Source: JALZKA01 sp963753385 (GTDB lineage Bacteria > Actinomycetota > Thermoleophilia > Solirubrobacterales > 70-9). From it: a stretch of DNA of 64,000 bases. Numbering within the stretch: the stretch's first letter is position 1; each line of letters begins with the position of its first letter. The notes under the pieces were generated by a model. It was given only the letters and a program-made list of their open reading frames with translations. It was not told the origin of the DNA and did not search any database. The stretch is taken from NCBI GenBank assembly GCA_963753385.1, contig CAVWCC010000013.1, forward strand, positions 112,168 through 176,167, read 5' to 3'. Both the position numbers and the translations under genes were made by a program. Shown piece after piece: positions 1-7,701 of the stretch.

Positions 1-1296
1 GCCCGAGGCCCGCTCGGCGGCGGCGAGCAGCTCGTCGCGGAAGTCGGGGTGGGCGATCGCGGCCAGCGCCTCGCCGCGCTGGTGGACCGTCTTGCCCTGG
101 AGCTCGGCGGCCCCGTGCTCGGTGACGACCACATCGACCTGGTGGCGCGGGGTGGTGATCACCGCGCCCGCCTCGAACCACGGCACGATGCGTGAGCGGA
201 GCTCGCCGTCCTGTTCGTACGTCGAGGGGAAGCAGAGCAGCGCGCGGTCCTCGAGGTCGAGCGCCGGCCCCGCGATGAAGTCCTCGTGACCGCCGATGCC
301 CGAGAACTGGGCGCCGCCGATCGTGTCGGCGACGACCTGGCCGTGGATGTCGATCGCGAGCGCGCCGTTGATCGTGATCATCTTCGCGTTGCGCGCGATC
401 GCCTCGGCCGAGTTCACGAGGTCGACCGGCAGGAACGCGACGTCGCGGTTCTCGTGGAGCCAGCCGTAGAGCGCCTCGCTGCCGGCGGCGAACGTCGCCA
501 CTGACACTCCCTCGTAGGAGCCCTTGTGCGCGTTCGAGACCTTGCCGGCCTCGTGCAGGGCCATCAGGCCGTTGGTGAACATCTCCGAATGCACGCCGTA
601 GTCGCCAGCGCCCGAATTCGCGAGCTCCGCCGCGATCGCCGACGGGATCGTGCCGATCCCGGTCTGCAGCGTCGCGCCGTCGGGGACGAACGCGGCGGCG
701 TGCCGCGCGATCGCGCGGTCGGCCTCACCGGGCTCGGCGTCGGGCAACGGCAGCGGCGCGCCGTCCGACTCGACGAGGACGTCGACCGCGTCGACGTGCA
801 GCGCGTGGCGGTGGTCGGGCTCGACGCCGTAGGTCCGCGGGAACTTCTCCGAGACCTCGACTACGAGCACGCGCGCCGGATCCTCCGCGGCGCGGATCAG
901 CTCGACCGAGGTGCCGCCGGCGTGCAACGAGAGCGAGCACCAACCGTCTGAGTCCGGTGGCGCGGCCGCCGTCGCCATCACGCGCGGCGCCTGCTCCTCG
1001 AGCAGCGGCGCGAACCGACGGAAGTCCGCCGGGGCGAAGCTCAAGTTCGCGCCCTGGTCACGCAGCGCCCGCTCGAAGGGGCCGTAGAAGCCCGAGAGGT
1101 AGTGGACCTTCTTGTTGCTGAACAGGTTGGTCCCGACGCCGAGCAGGGCGCCGTAGACCCGCAGGTCCTCCCAGTCCTGGCGCTCCCCGAGCGCCGCCAT
1201 GAACTCCGGCGGCTGCCCCGTGGCCAGCGGAATCCCAAGCGTGTCGGTTGCACGAACGCGCTCGGCAGCCCCCGCGGCGGACAGACGCTCAGTCAC
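1..1296 (-). CDS. Acetyl-CoA hydrolase/transferase family protein (C-terminus beyond left edge)
   Basis: The gene reads leftwards from a GTG at 1296 and is open at the window edge, so the last residues are missing. About 430 residues are visible. Family marks include GTNLFSNKK and YGPFER near the N-terminus, GIGTIPSAI, VHSEMFTNG (the likely catalytic Glu lies in this strand), GGAQFSGIGGHEDF, and the C-terminal VTEHGAAELQGKT with IAHPDFR. Members move CoA between acyl-CoA and acetate, succinate or 4-hydroxybutyrate, or hydrolyse acetyl-CoA, in the cytoplasm; sequence alone does not settle the substrate. No co-directional partner is visible downstream. The family is clear; the exact reaction is not. 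Confidence 0.88.
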   Translation of the reverse strand, partial: MTERLSAAGAAERVRATDTLGIPLATGQPPEFMAALGERQDWEDLRVYGALLGVGTNLFSNKKVHYLSGFYGPFERALRDQGANLSFAPADFRRFAPLLEEQAPRVMATAAAPPDSDGWCSLSLHAGGTSVELIRAAEDPARVLVVEVSEKFPRTYGVEPDHRHALHVDAVDVLVESDGAPLPLPDAEPGEADRAIARHAAAFVPDGATLQTGIGTIPSAIAAELANSGAGDYGVHSEMFTNGLMALHEAGKVSNAHKGSYEGVSVATFAAGSEALYGWLHENRDVAFLPVDLVNSAEAIARNAKMITINGALAIDIHGQVVADTIGGAQFSGIGGHEDFIAGPALDLEDRALLCFPSTYEQDGELRSRIVPWFEAGAVITTPRHQVDVVVTEHGAAELQGKTVHQRGEALAAIAHPDFRDELLAAAERASG

Positions 1297-1330
1297 GCGC
1301 GCACCCTACCCGTGGCGCCCCGTTCGTAGC

Positions 1331-1376
1331 GCTGCTGGATCGTGACTCTCAGCGCAACCGTTCCGCAGCGCTTCGC
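1331..1376. repeat. Left copy of an inverted repeat flanking the DUF559 gene
   Basis: The stretch reads GCTGCTGGATCGTGACTCTC and onwards, and matches the reverse complement of 2231-2276 at about 39 of 46 positions. It covers the last codons and stop of the DUF559 gene. A matched pair of inverted copies exactly at both gene ends is not expected by chance. Confidence 0.75.
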
Positions 1377-2287
1377 TCTCCGGCAAGGGCGAGGCGGGCG
1401 TTTTCCGCGACCGCCTCGGGTTCACGAAAGACTTGGTACCAGCTGTACCGGCGCACCAGGTAGCCGAGGCGTCGGAGGAACAGGTCGCGCCGGTGGTCAA
1501 CAAGGCGGCGTGCGGCCGACGAGTGGGCGGCCTTGCTGTCGAGCTCAACAATCACGCGCTCGTCGCGCCAGATCGCATCCACGCGATATGGCCCAATCCA
1601 GACGTTGGGCTCCGGGATCGGGAGTCCGTAGCGCTCACAGAGGAGCACGAACTCGTCCTCGAGCGGTGTTTCGGTTCGGGCTAGCTGTGGGAGGTGGGTT
1701 TCGAGCGCCTTCCGCAGCTTGGCGCTGCCGGGGCGTCCGCGGCCCATGGTGGAGGCCAAGGCCTCGACCTCCGCGTGGTGCCGGTAGTCGGCTTGGGCGA
1801 GGGCCTTTCTTAGCTCATGGAAGGACGCGTCGATTGCGAAATCCACGAGCGTGCGGGCGACCGGTGTCACCGGAAGGCCCCGGTGGAACACCCTCTCCAG
1901 GCGCCGCGGATGATGCAGAACCAACCCTTCCGCGGGTTCGGTCCTGTGGGGAACACTGACGTGGATCTCAACTGGTGGGTTCGGGATCAGCCCCAGCCAG
2001 TGGGCACCGGTTGGATGGCTTAACGCTGCACCTTCGCCTGCGTAGAACAGCGCGGCGATCAGTTGTCCCCTGCTACCAATCTTCCGGTACCCCACCGCGT
2101 AGACGCCGGGGTAAAGGCGATGAAGCCGGCCTAGACGCACCCAGCGCGCTACGGCGAAACGATCGAGCCCGATCGCCCGCAGCTGACTCTCCTTGACTAC
2201 GCCCTCCTGCCGAGCCGCGATCCGTGCGACGCGTCGCGCTGCGGAATCGTTGCGCCCAGAGTCACGATCCCGCAGCGGTGCTGGCAT
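1349..2287 (-). CDS. AbiEi-type N-terminal domain plus DUF559 (Vsr-like nuclease fold) protein
   Basis: A 312-residue protein if started at the ATG at 2287 (PAPLRDRDSG follows); an open frame extends to 2395 but would overlap the divergent gene. Residues about 20-80 are a winged-helix like that of AbiEi antitoxins (ARQEGVVKESQL, RLHRLYPGVYAVG). The C-terminal third is DUF559, with PLEDEFVLLCERYGLP, YRVDAIWRDERVIVELDSK and HRRDLFLRRLGY, matching the D, ExD/K and arginine positions of Vsr/PD-(D/E)xK nucleases. Such proteins are common, usually solitary, in Thermoleophilia; no toxin gene is adjacent. The start codons and the stop lie in or beside inverted repeats, suggesting a transferable cassette. 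Function is unproven. Confidence 0.85.
   Translation of the reverse strand: MPAPLRDRDSGRNDSAARRVARIAARQEGVVKESQLRAIGLDRFAVARWVRLGRLHRLYPGVYAVGYRKIGSRGQLIAALFYAGEGAALSHPTGAHWLGLIPNPPVEIHVSVPHRTEPAEGLVLHHPRRLERVFHRGLPVTPVARTLVDFAIDASFHELRKALAQADYRHHAEVEALASTMGRGRPGSAKLRKALETHLPQLARTETPLEDEFVLLCERYGLPIPEPNVWIGPYRVDAIWRDERVIVELDSKAAHSSAARRLVDHRRDLFLRRLGYLVRRYSWYQVFREPEAVAENARLALAGERSAAERLR
2231..2276. repeat. Right copy of the inverted repeat flanking the DUF559 gene
   Basis: Reverse-complement partner of 1331-1376, containing GGATCGTGACTCT and TTCCGCAGCGC in the minus orientation. It encodes part of the DUF559 N-terminus (SGRNDSAA). Mismatches are scattered in pairs, not clustered. Confidence 0.75.
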
Positions 2288-2373
2288 GCGCCCCAGGGTG
2301 GTGGTCCAGGACGCGCTGGTGGAGCGCGAAGCGTGCCTGGTGTGTGCTGCGGGCGTGGCGTAGGGTGCGGAAC

Positions 2374-3975
2374 GTGGACGTTCGCGAGGCCACATTCGAG
2401 CTGCTTCGACGGCGGGGGATGACGACGATCTTCGGCAACCCGGGCTCGACCGAGCTGCCGATGCTCGCCGAGTTCCCCGACGACTTCCGCTACGTGCTCG
2501 GGCTTCAGGAGGCCGTGGCGGTCGGGATGGCCGACGGCTACGCGCAGGCCGGCGGGAACGTCGGGCACGTCAACCTCCACACGGCGCCCGGGGTCGGCAA
2601 CGGGATGGGGGCGATATTCAACGCCCAGGCGAACCACACGCCGCTGCTGGTGACCGCGGGGCAGCAGGCCCGCGAGCTGATGACGATCCAGGCCAACCTG
2701 ACGAACCGCGACGCCACCCGGATGCCGCACCCGCTGGTCAAGTGGAGCTACGAGCCGCCGCGCGCCGCCGACGTGCCCCTCGCGCTCGCCCGCGCGATTC
2801 ACGTGGCCGACACCCCGGCCCAGGGCCCGGCCTTTGTCTCGATCCCGATGGACGACTGGGGAGTGGAGGTCCTGGAGGACGCGGCGAGGCACGCGATCGA
2901 GCGCACCGTCGCAACCGCCTCCGGGCCTGACCCCGACGCGATGGACGCGCTCGCCAAGGCGCTCGACGCCGCCTCGAACCCGGTCCTGGTTGCGGGCCCC
3001 GGCATCGACTCGGCCGGCGCCTGGGACGTCGCCGTCGCTCTGGCCGAGCGCCAGAAGCTGCCCGTGTTCGCGATCCCGGCGACGGGGAGCGGCCGGCTCG
3101 GGTTCCCCGAGAGCCACCCGAACTTCCGCGGGCTCCTGCCCCCCGCGATCGGCCCGGTCGCCGAGACCCTCAAGGGCCACGACCTGGTGCTGGTCGTCGG
3201 CTCGTCGGTGTTCCCGTACTACCCGAATATCCCGGGGGACCTCCTGCCCGACGGGGCCGAGCTGGTGCAGATCACGAGCGACCCGGACGAGGCCGCGCGA
3301 GCGCCGATGGGCAACGCGATCATCGGCGACGTCAAGCTCGCCCTGCTCCACCTCCTCGGCGCGGTCGGCGAGTCCGGTCGCGAACCCTCGGGAGAGCCCT
3401 GGCCTGAGGCCTTCGCGGGCGAGGATGCCGACCCGATCACCGGCACCGCGGCGATGAACGCCCTCGCCGAGGCGTTCCCCGAGGACGGCATCGTCGTGCT
3501 CGAGGCCCCGTCGTCGACGCTAGCCGCCCGCCATCAGCTGAAGCTGTCGCGGCCGGGCAGCTACTACTTCGGCGCCGGCGGCGGCCTCGGGTTCGGGCTT
3601 GCCGCGGCGGTGGGCGTCCAGCTCGCCCAGCCGGACCGGCCCGTCGTCTGCGTCGTCGGCGAGGGGTCGGCGCAGTATGCGATCACCGCACTGTGGAGCG
3701 CGGCGGCGTACTCCGTTCCCCTGACCGTCCTCGTCCTGCGCAACGCCGAGTACGCGATCCTCAAATGGTTTGCGGACGTCGAGAGCGTGGATGGCGCCCC
3801 CGGGCTCGACCTGCCCTCCCTGAGCTGCATCGGCGTCGCAGAGGGCTACGGCGTCCCGGCGTCCGAGGTGACGGGGGGCCGCGACGAGCTGGCTGAGGCC
3901 CTGCGAGGGGCGATCGCGGCGGGCGAGCCGCGCCTCCTCGAGGTGCCGATCGCGCCCGGGATGTGGCTGGCCTAG
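2374..3975 (+). CDS. mdlC: Thiamine-diphosphate enzyme, benzoylformate decarboxylase-like
   Basis: A 533-residue protein from the GTG at 2374 (DVREATFELL), the usual length for benzoylformate decarboxylase (about 528). It shows the three-domain ThDP layout: FGNPGSTELPM, the cofactor-activating Glu in LQEAVAVGMADGYA, NLHTAPGVGNGMG (the family's active-site His70), and a diphosphate/Mg motif GEGSAQYAITALWSAAAY in the last third. The family converts 2-oxo acids to aldehydes. The second catalytic His of the Pseudomonas enzyme (His281, in a VFRYH context) aligns with Tyr in VFPYYPNIPG, so the substrate may differ. The next gene is a 2-hydroxyacid dehydrogenase, which fits a mandelate-like route: hydroxyacid to oxoacid to aldehyde. 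Confidence 0.82.
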   Translation: MDVREATFELLRRRGMTTIFGNPGSTELPMLAEFPDDFRYVLGLQEAVAVGMADGYAQAGGNVGHVNLHTAPGVGNGMGAIFNAQANHTPLLVTAGQQARELMTIQANLTNRDATRMPHPLVKWSYEPPRAADVPLALARAIHVADTPAQGPAFVSIPMDDWGVEVLEDAARHAIERTVATASGPDPDAMDALAKALDAASNPVLVAGPGIDSAGAWDVAVALAERQKLPVFAIPATGSGRLGFPESHPNFRGLLPPAIGPVAETLKGHDLVLVVGSSVFPYYPNIPGDLLPDGAELVQITSDPDEAARAPMGNAIIGDVKLALLHLLGAVGESGREPSGEPWPEAFAGEDADPITGTAAMNALAEAFPEDGIVVLEAPSSTLAARHQLKLSRPGSYYFGAGGGLGFGLAAAVGVQLAQPDRPVVCVVGEGSAQYAITALWSAAAYSVPLTVLVLRNAEYAILKWFADVESVDGAPGLDLPSLSCIGVAEGYGVPASEVTGGRDELAEALRGAIAAGEPRLLEVPIAPGMWLA

Positions 3976-3978
3976 CTT

Positions 3979-4144
3979 GATGGCCGATTCCGGACACCCG
4001 CGCACGCGGATGGCGCACGGACACGCTTCGCCGGATCGCGCCCCGGCTCCTCGCCTGTACCAACCGGTACAGGCTTCGTCCCCGACGCACGCCCGGCTCG
4101 GTGCCGTGCACCCCCGCGCACACGCGTGTCCGGACTCGGCCATC
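3979..4144. repeat. Nested imperfect palindrome filling the mdlC-dehydrogenase gap
   Basis: Outer arms GATGGCCGATTCCGGACAC (3979-3997) and GTGTCCGGACTCGGCCATC (4126-4144) pair at 18 of 19 positions. A core CCTGTACC-AACC-GGTACAGG (4054-4073) pairs perfectly at 8 bp and shares almost the same centre (4061.5 against 4063.5). Patches between them also match. The right arm contains the GTG start of the next gene. It could be a hairpin attenuator or terminator, a repressor site, or a degraded palindromic element. Confidence 0.75.
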
Positions 4145-6933
4145 TAGACCGCGCCCCGGATTGGGTCGCGAAGGGAACGCCCGAGCCGCTGCGCTCGGAC
4201 CTCGTCCGGATCGTCGGGGAGGACGGGGTCCTCGCCCGCGCCACCGACCTCGTCCGCTACGCGTCCGACGCCAGCCCGTACCGGCTGATCCCCCGGGCGG
4301 TCGTCCAGCCGCGCGACCCCGAGTCGGTCGCGGCCGTGATCGCCTACGGGCGGGAGCAGGGAATCCCCGTCACCTTCCGGGCCGGTGGCACCAGCCTGAA
4401 CGGGCAGGGCCAGAGCGACGGGATCCTGGTCGACGTCCGCCGCCACTGGCGTGGGGTGGAGGTGTTGGAAGACGGCGCCCGTGCCCGCGTGCGGCCGGGC
4501 ACCGTCCTGGGCCACGCGAACCGCGTCCTCGCGCCGCACGGCCGCAAGCTCGGGCCCGATCCGGCGTCGACCGACATCGCGACGGTCGGCGGCGTGATCG
4601 CGAACAACTCCGGCGGCATGCGCTGTGGGACCAGGGCCGACTCCTACTCGACCGTCGCGGAGCTGACCCTCCTCCTGCCCTCCGGCACGCTTGTCGACAC
4701 CGGCGCCGCCGGTGCCGAGGCCGAGTTCGAGCGGGCCGAGCCCGCGCTGGCCGCCGGGCTCGCCGAGATCCGCGACGAGATCCGTGCCGACGCCGAGCTC
4801 GTCGAGCGCATCCGCAGGAAGTTCGCGATCAAGAACACCACCGGCTACCGCCTCTGCGCGTTCCTCGACGCCGACGAGCCACTCCAGATCTTCCGGCGCC
4901 TCGTCGTCGGCTCCGAGGGGACGCTCGCGCTCATCTGCGAGGCGGTGTTCGAAACGGTTCCAGTCCCGCCGCACACGACCACCGCCTGGCTCCACTTCCC
5001 GGGGATCGCGGAGGCGTGCGAGCCGGTGCCGCGGCTGGTCGAGCTGGGGGCGAGCGCCGTCGAGCTGATGGTGGCGCCGGCGCTGATGGTGGCGAGCATG
5101 AACATCCCCGGCACGCCGCCGGACTGGCAGCAGCTGCCGCCGGAATCGGCGGTGCTCCTGGTCGAGTTCGGCGCGTCCGACGACTCCGCTCTCGACTCGG
5201 GCGAGGCCGCGGCGCTCGCGGCCGTGGGGGAGGGGAACCTGATCCGAACGCCCGAGTGGCACCGGGACCCGGAGCGAGTCGAGCTGGACTGGCGCGTCCG
5301 CGAGGGGCTGCACGGGCTGATCGGCCGCCTGCGCCCGCCGGGCACGGCGCTGATCATCGAGGACGTTTGCGTCGAGCCCGCACGGATCGCGGAGGCGGCG
5401 GCGGACCTCCAGGCGCTCCTCGGCGAGCACGGCTTTCTCACCGGCGTCGCCGGCCACGCTTCCGCGGGGAACCTCCACTTCATGATCACCCCGGACTTCT
5501 CGACGGGCGAGGACCTGGAGCGCTACGAGGCGTTCATGGAGGGCCTGGTCGAGCTGGTCCTCGGCAAGTACGACGGGTCGCTGAAGGCCGAGCACGGCAC
5601 CGGGATCAACATGGCTCCCTACGTAGCACGCGAGTGGGGCGAGCACGCGACCGAGCTGATGTGGCGTGCAAAGCGGCTCGCCGACCCGGGCGCGGTGCTC
5701 GCGCCGGGAGTGGTCTTGAACTCCGACCCCGGCGTGCACCTGCGCAACCTGGTCACCACACCGGAGATCGAGGAGGTCGCGAACCACTGCGTCGAGTGCG
5801 GGTTCTGCGAGCCGGCCTGCCCCAGCCGCGACCTGACCACGACCCCACGGCAGCGGATCGTGCTGCGCCGCGAGCTCGCCCGCCAGCCTGCGGGATCGCC
5901 GGTTGCTGTCGCGCTCGAGCGCGAGTACGTGTACGACGGGTTGCAGACCTGCGCCGCGGACGGAACCTGCGCCCTCGCCTGCCCACTCTCGATCGACACG
6001 GGCAAGCTGGTGAAGGACCTGCGCATGCGCCGGCACTCCCGTGCCGCGACCGCAGTTGCCGGCCGCGCTTCGCGGCACTGGGTGTGGGTCGAGCGTCTCT
6101 CGCGCACCGGCCTTCGCGCCGGGCCGCTCGCTGCCCGGGTCGGCGGCGGCTCGCTGCCGCGGGCAGCGCCGCCGCTGCCCACGACGACCCGCGAGGGAGC
6201 GGCCGCCGTCTACTTCCCCTCGTGCACGAACCGGATCATGGGGCGCTCGAAGCGCGCAGGCCCCGGCCCGGCGTTGCCGAAGGCTCTCGTTGCCGTCTCC
6301 GAGAGGGCAGGGATGCCGGTCTGGGTTCCGCCCGGCCTCGCGGGCAACTGCTGCGGGGTGCCGTTCAGCTCGAAGGGCCATCGCGACGCCCACGCCGGGC
6401 TGGTCGCGCGCACCGTCGAATCGCTGTGGAGCTGGAGCGACGCCGGCGCGCTTCCGATCGTGAGCGACGCCAGCTCGTGCACCCTCGGGCTCAAGGCCGA
6501 GGCAGCCGACGCGTTACCGGACGACCTCCGCTCGAAGCACGCCCGGCTCGAGATCCTCGACTCGGTCGAATGGCTCGAGCGGCTCCTGCCGGAGCTGCCG
6601 CGTGCCCGCAGCTTCGAGCGGATGGCGGTGCATCCCACGTGCGCGACGCGCCACCTCGGCCTCGCCCGGCGCCTCGAGGCGGTCGCCGGCGAGCTCGCCG
6701 ACGAGGTCGTGGTCCCCGTGTCGGCGACGTGCTGCGGCTTTGCGGGCGACCGCGGGATGCTGCACCCGGAGCTGACCGCCTCGGCGACCGCTGACGAGGC
6801 ACGCGAGCTGGCCGAGCGCGGGCCGTTCGACGCTTACGTCTCGACCAACCGGACCTGCGAGGTCGGCCTGGAGCGTGCGACAGGCGAGCCCTTCGGCTCG
6901 GTCGTCCTCGCGCTCGACGAGCTGACGCGGTAA
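4126..6933 (+). CDS. FAD-linked 2-hydroxyacid (D-lactate/glycolate-type) dehydrogenase fused to Fe-S/CCG domain
   Basis: A 935-residue protein. Residues about 40-220 are the FAD_binding_4 domain (VTFRAGGTSLNGQGQSDG, IATVGGVIANNSGGM), followed by the FAD-oxidase C-terminal domain to about 530 (GHASAGNLHF, KAEHGTGINM). Two Fe-S clusters follow: CVECGFCEPACPS and CAADGTCALACPL. Two CCG-type cysteine-rich motifs close it (GNCCGVPFSSKGH, ATCCGFAGDRGM), as in GlpC. Such fusions oxidise D-lactate, glycolate or related hydroxyacids and pass electrons to quinone. Next to the decarboxylase it may oxidise a mandelate-like acid (inference). The GTG at 4126 is the only plausible start and sits inside a palindrome. 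Confidence 0.9.
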   Translation: MSGLGHLDRAPDWVAKGTPEPLRSDLVRIVGEDGVLARATDLVRYASDASPYRLIPRAVVQPRDPESVAAVIAYGREQGIPVTFRAGGTSLNGQGQSDGILVDVRRHWRGVEVLEDGARARVRPGTVLGHANRVLAPHGRKLGPDPASTDIATVGGVIANNSGGMRCGTRADSYSTVAELTLLLPSGTLVDTGAAGAEAEFERAEPALAAGLAEIRDEIRADAELVERIRRKFAIKNTTGYRLCAFLDADEPLQIFRRLVVGSEGTLALICEAVFETVPVPPHTTTAWLHFPGIAEACEPVPRLVELGASAVELMVAPALMVASMNIPGTPPDWQQLPPESAVLLVEFGASDDSALDSGEAAALAAVGEGNLIRTPEWHRDPERVELDWRVREGLHGLIGRLRPPGTALIIEDVCVEPARIAEAAADLQALLGEHGFLTGVAGHASAGNLHFMITPDFSTGEDLERYEAFMEGLVELVLGKYDGSLKAEHGTGINMAPYVAREWGEHATELMWRAKRLADPGAVLAPGVVLNSDPGVHLRNLVTTPEIEEVANHCVECGFCEPACPSRDLTTTPRQRIVLRRELARQPAGSPVAVALEREYVYDGLQTCAADGTCALACPLSIDTGKLVKDLRMRRHSRAATAVAGRASRHWVWVERLSRTGLRAGPLAARVGGGSLPRAAPPLPTTTREGAAAVYFPSCTNRIMGRSKRAGPGPALPKALVAVSERAGMPVWVPPGLAGNCCGVPFSSKGHRDAHAGLVARTVESLWSWSDAGALPIVSDASSCTLGLKAEAADALPDDLRSKHARLEILDSVEWLERLLPELPRARSFERMAVHPTCATRHLGLARRLEAVAGELADEVVVPVSATCCGFAGDRGMLHPELTASATADEARELAERGPFDAYVSTNRTCEVGLERATGEPFGSVVLALDELTR

Positions 6934-6937
6934 CGGC

Positions 6938-7546
6938 CTAGTCGCGCGCGGGAAGCTCGGAGGGGGTGGGCGATCGCATGCCGTCGAGCACGATCGTCAT
7001 GAACCGCTTCCAGGCCTTGCCGCCGATGAACGGTGCGGGGTGGTTCGTGGTCGTCCCGAGGCCGCACATCACCATCGGGACGTCCTCGGCTTCGAGGTCG
7101 GCGCGGATTGCGCCGGCGTCCTGCGCCCGGGTCAGGACCTCGCGGGTCAGCTCGAGGATGCCGACGCGCTCGGCGGCGTCGGCCATCACCGTGCCCCAGC
7201 CGCGCATCACGTCGGACAGCGCCTGGTCCGACGCCTGGAGCTCGGCGGCGCGCCAGAGGTAGCGCTCGAACGCGCGGCCGGCGTCGTCCTCGGCGAGCGC
7301 CTCGCGCGCGTACTCGGCGAGGGTGTCGAAGCGGTGGTCGGCCAGCGCCTCGATCAGGTCGTCCTTGTTGGGGAAATGGCGGTAGACGGTGCCGACCCCG
7401 ACCTTCGCGGCCCGGGCGATCTCGTCCATCTGGGCGTCGAGGCCCTTCTTGCCCATCACCTTGCGCGCGGCCTGGATCACCGCCTCGCGGTTGCGAACGG
7501 CGTCGGCCCGTGGGGCCTTGGGAGTGGCGGTCGCCGGCGGTTTCAT
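6938..7546 (-). CDS. TetR/AcrR family transcriptional regulator
   Basis: A 202-residue repressor from the ATG at 7546 (KPPATATPKAPRADA). The N-terminal HTH is clear: AVIQAARKVMGKKGLD, then IARAAKVGVGTVYRHFPNKDDLIEA. The C-terminal ligand domain ends TIVLDGMRSPTPSELPARD. It is divergent from an MFS exporter gene with 155 bp between the starts, holding two matching dyads. By analogy with TetR/exporter pairs it probably represses the exporter and itself until a ligand binds. A longer open frame reaches 7684 but runs through the operators, so the internal ATG is preferred. The gene ends 4 bp from the convergent dehydrogenase stop. Confidence 0.92.
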   Translation of the reverse strand: MKPPATATPKAPRADAVRNREAVIQAARKVMGKKGLDAQMDEIARAAKVGVGTVYRHFPNKDDLIEALADHRFDTLAEYAREALAEDDAGRAFERYLWRAAELQASDQALSDVMRGWGTVMADAAERVGILELTREVLTRAQDAGAIRADLEAEDVPMVMCGLGTTTNHPAPFIGGKAWKRFMTIVLDGMRSPTPSELPARD

Positions 7547-7605
7547 CGTCGCTTGTCGCTTTCGCAGTCGGTCGTTCGTCCTATTGGTGAACCCGGAATG
7601 CAAAC

Positions 7606-7648
7606 GGAATCCGAGTTCCGTATAGTGTCTAAGCGGAACCGGAGTTCC
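7606..7648. promoter_or_regulatory. Paired TetR-type operators between regulator and MFS exporter
   Basis: Two dyads of the same design: GGAATCCGAGTTCC (7606-7619) and GGAACCGGAGTTCC (7635-7648), the second a perfect GGAAC-N4-GTTCC. Their centres are 29 bp apart, with TATAGT between them. They lie in the divergent intergenic region, so they are the likely sites of the adjacent TetR protein. Confidence 0.7.
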
Positions 7649-7701
7649 AGTTCCATTATACGCATAGGTCAAGCGACACAACATCAGAGCAGGAGGACGA
7701 C

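Noticed and set aside
4144..6393. A 749-codon minus-strand frame opposite the dehydrogenase
   Set aside because: Arg/Gly/Asp-rich shadow of the + strand gene with no domain pattern.
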